Below, piece by piece: positions 1-8,591 of a stretch of 64,000 bases of DNA. The DNA lies in assembly GCA_902772455.1 (NCBI GenBank), contig CACYAW010000010.1, positions 32,951 through 96,950 on the forward strand, written 5' to 3'. Below the pieces are notes generated by a model, which was given only the letters and a program-made list of their open reading frames with translations, was not told where the DNA came from and ran no database searches. Every line of letters begins with the position of its first letter. Positions within the stretch are counted from its first letter, which is position 1. This DNA comes from an uncultured Bacteroidales bacterium (GTDB lineage Bacteria > Bacteroidota > Bacteroidia > Bacteroidales > Muribaculaceae). The translations under genes and the position numbers were made by a program.

Positions 1-328
1 AGTTGGCGTTGCAGCCCGCCACAGGGCGCTTGGTGGCCGTGCGGTTGCGTGTATAAGCGTTAGCCAAAGCCTCGGTGCGGCCCACTGTATTGTAGCCGAT
101 GGTCGTCTCGATCCGGTTATTGGGATTGTTGAGATCCACCTCCATCACATAGACATTGAGCGGATATTCCGGGATGCGCACAATGGTGTTGACCATGCCT
201 GGCCCCACCTGTCGATGCACCAGCGTGTCGGCGCTATAAACCTTGTCATTAATCAGGAAGTCGGCACGCGCGGGCAAGCACGCCAGAAAAGCCAGCATTA
301 TCATCAGGAAAAGATATCTATTCATCAT
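1..328 (-). CDS. Phosphodiester glycosidase family protein (NAGPA-like), N-terminal fragment
   Basis: Only the first 109 codons lie in the window; the gene runs off the left edge. A signal peptide (MMNRYLFLMIMLAFLACLPARA) is followed by a segment with the opening pattern of the NAGPA/DUF2233 family: GPGMVNTIVRIP, then YVMEVDLNNPNNRIET, a conserved TE, and VAGCNAN at the edge, which corresponds to the family's VAGxNxxFF. Known members remove GlcNAc from phosphodiester-linked sugars; secretion is inferred from the leader. The ATG at 328 is followed by a second ATG at 325, and either could be used. A well-formed promoter lies just upstream (356-387). Family assignment is from the N-terminus alone, so substrate is unknown. 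Confidence 0.7.
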   Translation of the reverse strand, partial: MMNRYLFLMIMLAFLACLPARADFLINDKVYSADTLVHRQVGPGMVNTIVRIPEYPLNVYVMEVDLNNPNNRIETTIGYNTVGRTEALANAYTRNRTATKRPVAGCNAN

Positions 329-355
329 ACACAGGAATTTACGGTTAGTGGTTAT

Positions 356-387
356 GCAAAGATAACCCTAACCCAAGAAACTGCCAA
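356..387 (-). promoter_or_regulatory. Bacteroidota-type promoter for the glycosidase gene
   Basis: On the minus strand TATCTTTGC (364-356) matches the -7 consensus TAnnTTTGC exactly, and TTG (387-385) lies 20 nt upstream. The start codon is about 28 nt further on. Confidence 0.7.
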
Positions 388-424
388 AAGGTGTTGATGA
401 TTTTTTGTCAGGCGAGCCTAAAAA

Positions 425-1495
425 TCACTTGCCGACGAGATAGCGACGGATGGGAAGGCGGCGCAGGATGAAGACAAGCACGAAACAGACGATGAAAGCC
501 AGGACGGCACTCACCAGGCTATCCACGACCCAATGGGTGCGGGCCAGCCAGGGCGTAAGGGGCCAAACGACCTGACGCAGAATGATCATTTGGGACAGGT
601 AGATGCCGAAGGTGCACTTGCTCAACATGGGCCACCAGGTCGCGGTCATGGGACGGCTCTTGCGGTCATAGTGCTCAGGAGCGAACCGCTGCACAAGCAC
701 AAAAAGCAAGGTAGCCACGGCGATGTTGTTGACGCTGATGTCGTTGGTGATGGTGTCGATGTGCTGCTGCCAAGTAATCCCGAAGTTGCCCTGCACCAGG
801 AATTCGAACAAAGGCATCACCACGATGCCGAAAGCCAGCAGCAGCGCCCACTTCCAGCCATGCTTACGGGAAAAGACCGGCAATCCGTAGCGGTGCAGAT
901 AATAACCCAACAGCACATAACCGTAGTAGTTGGCAAAGGCGCCGAACATGTTGTGGCTAGACTGCGATGCTTCCATGAAGACGCCATGCTGATAGGGAAT
1001 GAATGACGAGAGCACCCATAGCACAAGCACGACCTCAACGCCCCGCTTGCCGATGGCATCGATGCACCTGCTCACCAGCGGCAAGGTCACATAAACGACC
1101 AGCAGCACATACACATACCACAGCAGCCCCTCAACGGGATGGAACAGGATAGAGGTCAACAGGCGCGGGGTAAAATTGTGAAGCAGGAAAGCATGCTCCA
1201 GCAGATAGACAACCGTCCACACCACGAGCGGTGGCAATATCACGCTCAAGCGGCGCTTGACAAAGCGTCGGCCAGTCATGGTGACAGGCAGCAAGAGGGC
1301 GCCTGTAATCATGAAAAACAGGTTACAGTTCACCGCCACCAGTACGGTATATACAGCTCCTGCTACCGACGGGGTGTTATAATAAGTGCCGTACTGACGG
1401 ATGGGCGTGTGGATGAGGATGACCAACAGGCAAGCGATGACACGCAAGATGTCAAGATAAGGGACACGCCGTTGGAGTCGAGAGGGTGTCATCAT
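425..1495 (-). CDS. Acyltransferase 3 family membrane protein
   Basis: This 356-residue protein belongs to the acyltransferase 3 (OafA/WecH-like) family, integral membrane enzymes that O-acetylate surface sugars or lipids. The N-terminus has the family hallmark [19 protein letters not shown] (residues about 13-31), with the catalytic-type His at the end of the first membrane helix, and about ten hydrophobic segments follow, ending in a basic tail. Its start overlaps the ispF stop by 4 nt (ATGA, 1492-1495), so translation is probably coupled. The first two codons are both ATG. The acceptor molecule cannot be read from the sequence. Confidence 0.85.
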   Translation of the reverse strand: MMTPSRLQRRVPYLDILRVIACLLVILIHTPIRQYGTYYNTPSVAGAVYTVLVAVNCNLFFMITGALLLPVTMTGRRFVKRRLSVILPPLVVWTVVYLLEHAFLLHNFTPRLLTSILFHPVEGLLWYVYVLLVVYVTLPLVSRCIDAIGKRGVEVVLVLWVLSSFIPYQHGVFMEASQSSHNMFGAFANYYGYVLLGYYLHRYGLPVFSRKHGWKWALLLAFGIVVMPLFEFLVQGNFGITWQQHIDTITNDISVNNIAVATLLFVLVQRFAPEHYDRKSRPMTATWWPMLSKCTFGIYLSQMIILRQVVWPLTPWLARTHWVVDSLVSAVLAFIVCFVLVFILRRLPIRRYLVGK

Positions 1496-1980
1496 GGATG
1501 GCCGATTTTGGGTTCAAGCATGACAACGGCATAGGCCGCCATACCCTCGCCCAGTCCCGTATAGCCAAGGCCCTCGGTCGTTGTGGCCTTGATGGAGACC
1601 TGGCTGGTATCACAATTCATGCAGGCCGCCAATTCGCGCTGCATTGCTGGGATATGGGGATTGATCTTAGGCTGTTCAGCACAGATGGTGATGTCACAGT
1701 TACCCAAACTGTAGCCCTTTTCATCAATGAGCCGCATCACATGGCGCAACAGCAGGCGGCTGTCAATACCCTTGTAGCGCGGGTCGGTATCAGGAAAATG
1801 GTAGCCGATATCGCGCAAAGCAGCGGCGCCCAACAAGGCGTCGCACAAGGCATGGATGGCCACATCGGCATCACTATGCCCCAACAGTCCCTTCTCCCAG
1901 GGGATTTTCACTCCTCCGAGCCACAGTTCCCGGCCTTCGACAAGCCGATGAACGTCAAATCCCATCCCGATACGGAACAT
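1492..1980 (-). CDS. ispF: 2-C-methyl-D-erythritol 2,4-cyclodiphosphate synthase
   Basis: IspF makes the cyclic diphosphate intermediate of the MEP isoprenoid pathway in the cytosol as a zinc-dependent trimer. The 162-residue length is normal for the family. Zinc ligands are visible as Asp9 and His11 (GFDVH) and His43 (in the segment [19 protein letters not shown]), and the C-terminal [22 protein letters not shown] segment is typical. I start at the ATG at 1980; a TTG three codons upstream is in frame but unneeded. The gene lies 59 nt after porV and overlaps the acyltransferase start, suggesting a porV-ispF-acyltransferase transcript. Confidence 0.96.
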   Translation of the reverse strand: MFRIGMGFDVHRLVEGRELWLGGVKIPWEKGLLGHSDADVAIHALCDALLGAAALRDIGYHFPDTDPRYKGIDSRLLLRHVMRLIDEKGYSLGNCDITICAEQPKINPHIPAMQRELAACMNCDTSQVSIKATTTEGLGYTGLGEGMAAYAVVMLEPKIGHP

Positions 1981-2039
1981 ATTGTTCAACTATAGGTTAA
2001 ATATTAAAGTTGCTCGTACAGCTATTAACTGTCAACAGA

Positions 2040-3212
2040 TTAGTTGCGGCCAAACAAGTCCTTGATGCCATCCATGTCAAACGACAGGGTGAAACGCAGG
2101 GTCTGGTCCAGCGGGCTGTTCTGGGCAGTGGCTATCATATAGCTGGCGTCAATCTTGATGACTTGAAGCTTGAAACCAGCACCCAGGCCGAAGTACTGAC
2201 GGTTACCGGCAAACTTGCTCTCATAGTAGTAGCCGCCACGCAGGAAGAACTTCTCATCGTAGGAATATTCGGCACCCAACGAATAGGTGATGCGCTTGAC
2301 AAAGTCATCCTTAAAGCTATCGAAAATACCCGAAATCGAGGACTTGTTCTTCCAATCCTCAACAGCTTGTTCCCATTCATAATTATCGCCGTCATAGTCC
2401 TCGAGCCTCGGCTTGGCAGGAACAAGTATCCTGTTGGCGTCAAGGGCCAATGTCAGGTTATTGCCTTCAGCAAGCGGGAAAGTGAATGCAGTACCAATCC
2501 TCAGGTTAGCAGGCAGATAGGCAGGGTCATTACCCTTGTTGTAGGACACCTTTGAACCGATATTGGACAAGTTGAAACCTAACGACCACTGACATTCGTT
2601 ACGGCCAATCACAGGGAACGTGGTATAGTAACCCGACAAGTCGGCCGAGAATGCAGACGCACTCGACGACAGGTCACCCGTGTTCATGTCGCTATATCCC
2701 AAGTCACTGTAGATATAACGCAAAACGACACCCATCGAGTACTTTTCACTCAGTTTGCGGCTATAACCCACATCCACCGACATCTCAAACGGGTTGATGG
2801 TGGACAGCATGGATTCACCTTCATAGGTATTCACTTCACCCAGCGAGAAATAGCGCAACGAGGCACTCACCGCATGGTTGTCACCGCCACCCAGTTTATA
2901 ATAACCTGAGAGATTAGCCAGATAGATGTCATTGACAATCTTGCGCAACCAGGGGGTGTAGGAAAGCGACACACCAGCATTGCTATAGGCAAAGGCATAT
3001 TTTGACGGATTCCAGAATTGTGAGTTCTCGTCGGCTTCGGTAGCGGCACCCAGATCACCCATCGAAGCTCCACGAGCGTCGGGGGTAATGCTCAACGATG
3101 TCACACCCGTGGTGACGGGGTTAAACTCCGTGTTCTTGATATCTCCCTGAGACCAAGCCGTCAAGGCAGTAGCCATCATGGCAATGGCAACTATAGATTT
3201 TGTCAGTTTCAT
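2040..3212 (-). CDS. porV: Type IX secretion system outer-membrane protein PorV
   Basis: PorV (LptO) is a FadL-like outer-membrane barrel that shuttles type IX cargo from the translocon to the PorU sortase complex. This 390-residue protein has a signal peptide (MKLTKSIVAIAMMATALTAWS), the early signature TGVTSLSITPDARGASMGD and NSQFWNPSKYAF, and alternating beta-strand segments to a C-terminus ending LSFDMDGIKDLFGRN. Length and motifs fit PorV well. In Porphyromonas gingivalis porU and porV are neighbours; here the canonical porU lies about 17.6 kb away with a peptidase expansion in between. No strict promoter match was seen directly upstream. Confidence 0.95.
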   Translation of the reverse strand: MKLTKSIVAIAMMATALTAWSQGDIKNTEFNPVTTGVTSLSITPDARGASMGDLGAATEADENSQFWNPSKYAFAYSNAGVSLSYTPWLRKIVNDIYLANLSGYYKLGGGDNHAVSASLRYFSLGEVNTYEGESMLSTINPFEMSVDVGYSRKLSEKYSMGVVLRYIYSDLGYSDMNTGDLSSSASAFSADLSGYYTTFPVIGRNECQWSLGFNLSNIGSKVSYNKGNDPAYLPANLRIGTAFTFPLAEGNNLTLALDANRILVPAKPRLEDYDGDNYEWEQAVEDWKNKSSISGIFDSFKDDFVKRITYSLGAEYSYDEKFFLRGGYYYESKFAGNRQYFGLGAGFKLQVIKIDASYMIATAQNSPLDQTLRFTLSFDMDGIKDLFGRN

Positions 3213-3273
3213 TTCTAATCAGTAAAAATTTCTATTGTCTTTTTACCTAAATAACTAAGAAAACCTTCTTTTA

Positions 3274-3302
3274 TTGTATCACGACCTCGAATAATGATAC
3301 AA
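3274..3302 (-). terminator. Dyad downstream of the amylase gene, possible terminator
   Basis: An exact 8-bp inverted repeat (TTGTATCA / TGATACAA) with a 13-nt spacer lies about 20 nt past the amylase stop and upstream of porV. No clear T run follows on the minus strand, so a regulatory dyad is also possible. Confidence 0.4.
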
Positions 3303-3322
3303 ATCACCCATCGTCACGAGCA

Positions 3323-5398
3323 TCAGCTCAGCAGCAGGTCGATAAGAGCGGTCACATCGGCGATGTTCACGTCCTGGTCGATGTTCACGTCGGCGGCATT
3401 CATGTCGATATCAGCATCATTGCCACTCAGCAGGTAGTCGATAAGTGCCGTCACATCGGCGATATTCACCTCACCGTCAGAGTTCACGTCGCCCGGCTCG
3501 GTCTGGGCATCGAGATAAGGCAGATAGGTGTCGGTCACATCCCTCACCTGATACTTGTTGGTCTGCGTCGTCACCTCAAAGAATGCCGTCTGGCGCACAC
3601 CCGTCACATCAACGGTCTGATGGCTGCTCGCAGCGCTACCACCCTGGCTGAAGACGAAGTTCAGATAGTACTGGCTGCCTGTGATGCTAAAGGTCTTGCA
3701 ATAGAACTTCACGCCACCCACCATTCGGGTCTCGGTCACCACCGTGCCAGGCCAGTTGCCGCACTGCTGCACGTTATTGACGTCCCAGCAGTAGTAGGCC
3801 ACCTGCGGCCAGTTGTTGGGAGCCACGGTCGGGTCTTTGAGATAGACAATGATTTCATAGGCATCATACTCCTCGTTCACGACGGTGTAATTGCGTGTGA
3901 TGACACCTGTCACCACGCCGTTAATCAGCAAGCCGGCCTTCATGGTCAGGCAGCGCTTGATGGCGACGCTCGCGCCGCTGGCAATGACCGTGCCGTTCGT
4001 TGCAGTGGGCTCGCTGCCATCAAGGGTATAGACGATTTGGGCGCCCGAGGACTGGCTGATGGCTGTGAGCGTGACGTTGAACGGGTCCTGATGCTTGCCG
4101 CTGGGAACGCTGGCCCATGCCGTCTCGGTGGTCTTGCTCAACGCCAAACGGTAGTTAGTTCCACTAGCCACCAATACATAGGTTGAAGGTATTGAGAAGC
4201 CACTGCCACCCATCACGGCGAGGAGGGAGCCACGGGTGCCCGTGGTGCGCTGCACGTGGTAATTGTTGTTGGCACTGTAGGCGTGCCTTGCTGTCGTGCT
4301 CGTATTGGTGATACCTGCCAACTGACGGGCATAAATCATCTGCTTAAGACTTTCCTTGTAGGTCTGCCAGTGCTTGAGGAAGACGCAAGGCGTGCCGGGC
4401 ATGGCAAGCATATAGGCATTGGCGGCCTCGACATACTGGTTGATGGGATCCTGGGGGTTGTAAGAGTCACGGTACTGCGTGTCGTGGTTCTCGACAAAGG
4501 TCACCGAGTAGCGGCGATAATTCGCATCCATGTTCAGACCGTTACCCGACAAGCCGGTCCAATTGCTGTTGTTCACCGCATCGCGAATGGTGTAGCGGAA
4601 GGGGAAGTCAAAAGCCGCACTCTGCACCACTCCGCTCACCTTGGTGCCGTCGATCCATGATTTCACGGCACTCAGGTTACCGTCCCAGTACTCGCCCACC
4701 GAATAGGTCGGCGTGGCATAGGCGTTATATAATCCCGTGTAGCTGGCCGCATAGCCCCTGGTCATGTCATAGCGGAAACCCGCATAACCCAGGTCATCGA
4801 GCAGCATGCGCAGGTAGGCCTTGACGGTAGTCTGCACGTTACTGCTGGAATGGTCCAGATCGCGCAGTCCGCCCCAGTCCTCACCGCTGTCGTTGTTGGC
4901 GCTCAGCGAACGGCCGTTGCTGTTGGCCCAGTTGAGCGTAGCACCGCCATCATCGTTGCGGCAGATGTCGGTTGACAGCAGGCGGTATGTCGTGCCCTTG
5001 TAAACCTCGGCGGGGAATGTCACCCAGTCGTTGATGCTCTTGCGATGGTTGATGACCACATCGGCAATGGTGCCGATGCCCTTTGCCTTGAAGGTATTGA
5101 TCATCGACTGCAATTCCGATTTGTTGCCGAAGGAACTTGTGTAGTTGGAAAACCAGTACTCGGGGTCATAGCCCATAGAGGTATAGCCGCCACAACTGGC
5201 GCTCTGCGGAATCCACACCAGCTTGAAGAACTCGGCCAACTCATCGGCCTGAGATTGAAGATTGGTCCACCTGCTGTCATTAAAAGAGTCCCAATAGAAC
5301 CCTTGCAGCATTACTCCACCGTAATTGGCAGGCCACCCCTGTGCCACTGCCAGCACCGGCAGCAAGGCTAACATCGATATAAGAAGTATACGTTTCAT
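3323..5398 (-). CDS. Secreted GH13 alpha-amylase with starch-binding module and C-terminal dockerin
   Basis: The 691-residue protein should hydrolyse alpha-1,4-glucans outside the cell. After a signal peptide (1-19) comes a GH13 catalytic domain: VVINH at 114-118, nucleophile Asp211 in GFRYD, acid/base Glu236 in VGEYWDG, and Asp306 in FVENHD. A chitobiase-C-terminal-like beta domain (about 440-505, with YTLDGSEP) and a CBM26-like starch-binding module (about 512-612) follow. Residues 636-691 are a type I dockerin with two calcium-loop repeats (GDVNSDGEVNIADVTALIDYLL and a degenerate second copy). No type IX C-terminal signal is visible. A promoter lies at 5430-5461. The dockerin closely resembles those of the two C10 proteases at 37.7 and 40.3 kb. 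Confidence 0.92.
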   Translation of the reverse strand: MKRILLISMLALLPVLAVAQGWPANYGGVMLQGFYWDSFNDSRWTNLQSQADELAEFFKLVWIPQSASCGGYTSMGYDPEYWFSNYTSSFGNKSELQSMINTFKAKGIGTIADVVINHRKSINDWVTFPAEVYKGTTYRLLSTDICRNDDGGATLNWANSNGRSLSANNDSGEDWGGLRDLDHSSSNVQTTVKAYLRMLLDDLGYAGFRYDMTRGYAASYTGLYNAYATPTYSVGEYWDGNLSAVKSWIDGTKVSGVVQSAAFDFPFRYTIRDAVNNSNWTGLSGNGLNMDANYRRYSVTFVENHDTQYRDSYNPQDPINQYVEAANAYMLAMPGTPCVFLKHWQTYKESLKQMIYARQLAGITNTSTTARHAYSANNNYHVQRTTGTRGSLLAVMGGSGFSIPSTYVLVASGTNYRLALSKTTETAWASVPSGKHQDPFNVTLTAISQSSGAQIVYTLDGSEPTATNGTVIASGASVAIKRCLTMKAGLLINGVVTGVITRNYTVVNEEYDAYEIIVYLKDPTVAPNNWPQVAYYCWDVNNVQQCGNWPGTVVTETRMVGGVKFYCKTFSITGSQYYLNFVFSQGGSAASSHQTVDVTGVRQTAFFEVTTQTNKYQVRDVTDTYLPYLDAQTEPGDVNSDGEVNIADVTALIDYLLSGNDADIDMNAADVNIDQDVNIADVTALIDLLLS

Positions 5399-5429
5399 CG
5401 TCCTTGAATTTTGTTGTTAATTATCACCA

Positions 5430-5461
5430 CAAAGATAATACATTTTCTACTGCCTGACCAA
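5430..5461 (-). promoter_or_regulatory. Bacteroidota-type promoter for the amylase gene
   Basis: TATCTTTG (5437-5430) matches the -7 element, with TTG (5461-5459) 21 nt upstream on the minus strand; the leader to the ATG is about 25 nt. Confidence 0.6.
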
Positions 5462-5516
5462 CGACAATGACTAAAAGACAACAATAATTCAACACCATCC
5501 GGTTCCTAGCTATCAT

Positions 5517-5828
5517 AAAGACAACTAAAACAACCTAAACAACTTAACTGAGTTTTTTTTACACGAATGACCATAAACTACCATGAATGACCATTAAAAA
5601 AATATTCATGACCATTCGCGGGCATTGATGGCCATTTATGTTCAAAAATTAACCCCGGCAACGTTAGAACACAAATTAAAGACAACTTGCACAACTCAAA
5701 CAACTACTTAACTGAGTTTTTTTTACACGAATGACCACAAATAACCATGAATAACGATTAAATAATAAATTCTTGACCATTCGCGGGCATTGATGGCCAT
5801 TTATGTTCAAAATCAACCCCGGCAACGT
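5517..5828. repeat. Direct repeat, two copies of about 150 bp with a 161-bp period
   Basis: The 480-nt gap between the amylase and Bax-inhibitor genes holds two near-identical copies (5517-5664 and 5678-5828). Each runs from AAAGACAACT through CTTAACTGAG, a T8 tract, several GACCAT/GGCCAT words, CATTCGCGGGCATTGATGG and ends CCCCGGCAACGT. The differences are point changes and small indels. I see no coding potential in it. The right copy supplies half of the adjacent terminator-like hairpin. Confidence 0.8.
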
Positions 5829-5842
5829 GAGTGTTGTCGGGG
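5817..5842 (-). terminator. Hairpin downstream of the Bax-inhibitor gene
   Basis: CCCCGGCAAC and GTTGTCGGGG (plus-strand reading) form a 10-bp stem with one imperfect pair and a 6-nt loop, about 37 nt past the stop at 5879. The following minus-strand sequence is T-rich but lacks a solid run. Confidence 0.5.
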
Positions 5843-5878
5843 TCGATTGTATTCGTTGTATTTGTTGTCTTCTTTTTA

Positions 5879-6574
5879 TCAATCGCGGCTGCCGAAGAAG
5901 CGCAGCAGATACAGGAACAGGTTGATGAAGTCGAGATAGAGGGTCAGAGCGCCCATCGTGGCGACCTTGCCCATGATGGCCTGGGTATCCCATGCGGTGA
6001 GTCCCACAAAGATGAGCACACCGGCACAGCTGATGAGCAGATCAAACATTGAGTTCTTCATGAACATATTCACTATCGCGCACACGATAAGTCCAATCAG
6101 TGCCATGAACAGGAAGGAGCCAATCTTGGACAAGTCCTGACGCGTCACATAGCCGAAGATGGTCATGGCGCCAAAGGTGCCAGCCGTAATGGCAAAGGTT
6201 GTGGCAATCGACACGCCGGTATATGCCATGAAGATAGGCGTCAACGTGATACCGTTCAAGATACTGTAGGCGTAGAACAGGGCGATTGCCGTGCCTGCAC
6301 TCAGCTTGTCGATGCGGGCACTCAGGTAGATGACCAGGCCTAACTCGGCTGCAAACAGAATCCAGATTGTCGCCGTGGTGCTGAACAGCATGTTCATCAG
6401 AGCATCGCTGGACAACATCAGGTAGGACGTGATGGCGGTGGCCAACAGGCCCAAAGCCATCTTGCCATACACCTTGCGCATCACGCCAGCGACATAGCGC
6501 TGCAACGTCAATTCATTCTCGGCCTGAACGGCGGTCTGGTAGCCGTTCTCGATGTTATTATTCCAGTTGTTCAT
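5879..6574 (-). CDS. Bax inhibitor-1/YccA family inner-membrane protein
   Basis: This 231-residue protein has a short polar N-terminus and seven hydrophobic segments, with the family segments RKVYGKMALGLLATA near the start and AWDTQAIMGKVATMGALTLYLDFINLFLYLLR near the end. Family members are calcium/proton leak channels or protease-modulating membrane proteins; the role in Bacteroidales is not established. It follows argS in the same direction, with a 69-nt gap that contains heptad repeats. A hairpin lies downstream at 5817-5842. Confidence 0.9.
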   Translation of the reverse strand: MNNWNNNIENGYQTAVQAENELTLQRYVAGVMRKVYGKMALGLLATAITSYLMLSSDALMNMLFSTTATIWILFAAELGLVIYLSARIDKLSAGTAIALFYAYSILNGITLTPIFMAYTGVSIATTFAITAGTFGAMTIFGYVTRQDLSKIGSFLFMALIGLIVCAIVNMFMKNSMFDLLISCAGVLIFVGLTAWDTQAIMGKVATMGALTLYLDFINLFLYLLRFFGSRD

Positions 6575-6580
6575 ATCTTG

Positions 6581-6608
6581 TAGTTGTTAGTTTTTAGTTC
6601 TTAGTTTT
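6581..6608. repeat. Four 7-bp spacer units (TAGTTNN)
   Basis: The leader of the Bax-inhibitor gene has four consecutive heptads, tagttgt, tagtttt, tagttct and tagtttt on the plus strand, so the coding strand reads as AACTA-type units before the ATG. The same design occurs at 27306-27368. Confidence 0.75.
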
Positions 6609-6643
6609 CAGTAGCAAAAACCATGCCAACTCTACTGATTATT

Positions 6644-8393
6644 TTACATGCGCTCGGGCACCTCGATGCCGAGCAGCGACATGCCGCGGCAAATGACATC
6701 GGCAACCGTGGCACTGAGCAACAGGCGGAAGGCACGCACCTTCTCGTCCTGCTCCTTGAGGATGCTGTAGTCATGATAGAACTGGTTATATTCCTTGGCC
6801 AAGTCATAGACGTAGTTGGCTATCAAGGCGGGACTGTAGTTGCGGCCTGCATCGCTGACGGCGGCAGTGAAGTCAGCCAACTTCTGGATAAGCGAGGTTT
6901 CCTTCTCGTTAGGAGCAACGGTGCTGATGTCCACAGCGTTATAGTCCTCGCCGCTCTTGCGCAGCACCGACTTGATGCGGGCATGGGTGTACTGGATGAA
7001 GGGGCCCGTGTTGCCGTTGAAGTCGATGGACTCGCTGGGGTCGAACAGCATGGTCTTCCTGGGGTCAACCTTGAGGATGAAATACTTCAAAGCACCCAAG
7101 CCAATCATGCGCAGCACGTCGTCGCGCTCTTCCTCGGACACGCCTTGCAGACGTCCAGGCTCACCGGCCATCTCGGTAGCGGTTGCTATCATCTCGTCCA
7201 TGAGCTCGTCGGCATCGACGACGGTACCCTCACGGGACTTCATCTTGCCGTTGGGCAGCTCTACCATGCCATAGGAGAAGTGCACCAGATCCTTGCCCCA
7301 CTTGAAGCCCAACTTGTCAAGCAGCAGCGAGAGCACCTGGAAGTGGTAGTTCTGCTCGTTGCCCACGACATAGATCATGCGGTCGATGGGATAGTCCTTG
7401 TAGCGCAACTGGGCAGTACCGATATCCTGAGTCATGTAGACCGACGTGCCGTCGCTGCGCAGCAGCAGCTTGTGGTCCAGACCGTCGGGGGTGAGGTCGG
7501 CCCACACGCTGTTGTCCTCCTTGCGGTAGAACAAGCCCTTCTCGAGGCCCTCAAGCACGGTATCGCGGCCCACCAGATAGGTGTCGCTCTCGTAGTAGAT
7601 CTTGTCGAACGAAACGCCCATGCGGCGGTAGGTCTCGTCAAAGCCGGCATAGACCCAATTGTTCATCTTCTCCCACAAGGCGCGCACCTCGGGGTCGCCA
7701 GCCTCCCAGCGGCGCAGCATGTCGTGTGCTTCCTGGATGAGCGGAGCCTGTTTCTCGGCCTCTTCGGGGCTCATGCCTTTCTCGACGAGTTCCTTGATTT
7801 CGGCCTTATAGTGTTTGTCGAAGGCAACATAGAAGTCGCCAATCAGGTGGTCACCCTTCTTGCCCGTGGACTCGGGCGTGTCGCCGTTGCCCCACTTGAG
7901 CCATGCGAGCATCGACTTGCAGATGTGGATGCCACGGTCGTTGACGATGTTGGTCTTCACCACCTTGTAGCCGTTGGCCTCCATGATCGTGTCCCAGATG
8001 CAGCGGCTTGTTGGTATTGGGCGACGAATACTCAATCATCACCAACTGGCTGTCGTCGGTCGCAGCAGTGAAACCATAGTCTGGCGTCTGGGCGACATGC
8101 TGGAGCACGCCGGTCCAGAACGAGGGCTTGATGGTGATGTTCAGGAAGCCCTTGATAACGTTGAACTTCTCGACAGCGTCGCAATGGGCCAGCATGTGCT
8201 CGCCAATCTCCTGAGCTGTCGCATCGGGCGCCTTGTGCGACGCCTTCAGGAAAGGAAAGACAACAATCGTCTCGTTGCCCTCAAATTCCTTTTTGGTCGT
8301 CTGCGGAACAATCTTCTCGGCGGGGAACTCCACTCCGTACAACTCTTTGACTGCCAAAGATGTGGCCTGTGCTAGTATTTGATCAATCGACAT
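6644..8393 (-). pseudogene. argS: Arginyl-tRNA synthetase with an out-of-frame internal deletion
   Basis: ArgS charges tRNA-Arg and is normally essential. The first frame (8393 down to 7989) has MSIDQILAQATSLAVKELYG and the HIGH-type motif HLGH; the second frame (from 7987 down to 6644) resumes at IMEANGYKVVKTNIVNDRGI and continues through the KMSKS-type KMKSREG and the anticodon-binding domain to a normal end. Between HLGH and IMEAN the usual 12 residues (VRNNLLG and what follows) are absent and one nucleotide (7988) remains, which implies loss of 35 nt and a frameshift. Restoring 35 nt gives 594 residues, the usual family length. Either this is an assembly or sequencing fault, or the gene is truly broken and a second argS must exist. 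Confidence 0.9.
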
Positions 8394-8435
8394 AATGTAT
8401 TGTATTGTTTTATCAGTTATCCGTTTATTTAAACG

Positions 8436-8444
8436 GCAAAGATA
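8436..8444 (-). promoter_or_regulatory. -7 element upstream of argS
   Basis: TATCTTTGC on the minus strand is an exact -7 consensus, 43 nt before the argS ATG. The -33 position has TTA rather than TTG. Confidence 0.55.
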
Positions 8445-8517
8445 ATAAAAAGCTTTCAGCTATTAACCCTTATCCATCAGTTTTTTGCTTTTTTCGCTTC
8501 AAACAGAGGTAAAGACA

Positions 8518-8551
8518 CAGGGGCACCCGCTCACAATGAGAGATGCCCCTG
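8518..8551 (-). terminator. Hairpin after the first PorU-like gene
   Basis: CAGGGGCA and TGCCCCTG form an exact 8-bp stem 41 nt beyond the stop at 8592. All four porU-type genes in the window end with such a GC-rich dyad. Confidence 0.55.
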
Positions 8552-8591
8552 CAAATCTTTATCAGAACCCGTTAAAGCAAAACGGTCATGG

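Noticed and set aside
7985-7991. Programmed frameshift in argS
   Set aside because: Bases coding for conserved residues are missing as well, so shifting frame alone would not restore the enzyme.
6623-8071. Plus-strand open frame of 482 codons
   Set aside because: It is antisense to argS, whose motifs are clear; its low-complexity Val/Leu/His-rich translation is typical of a reversed coding frame.
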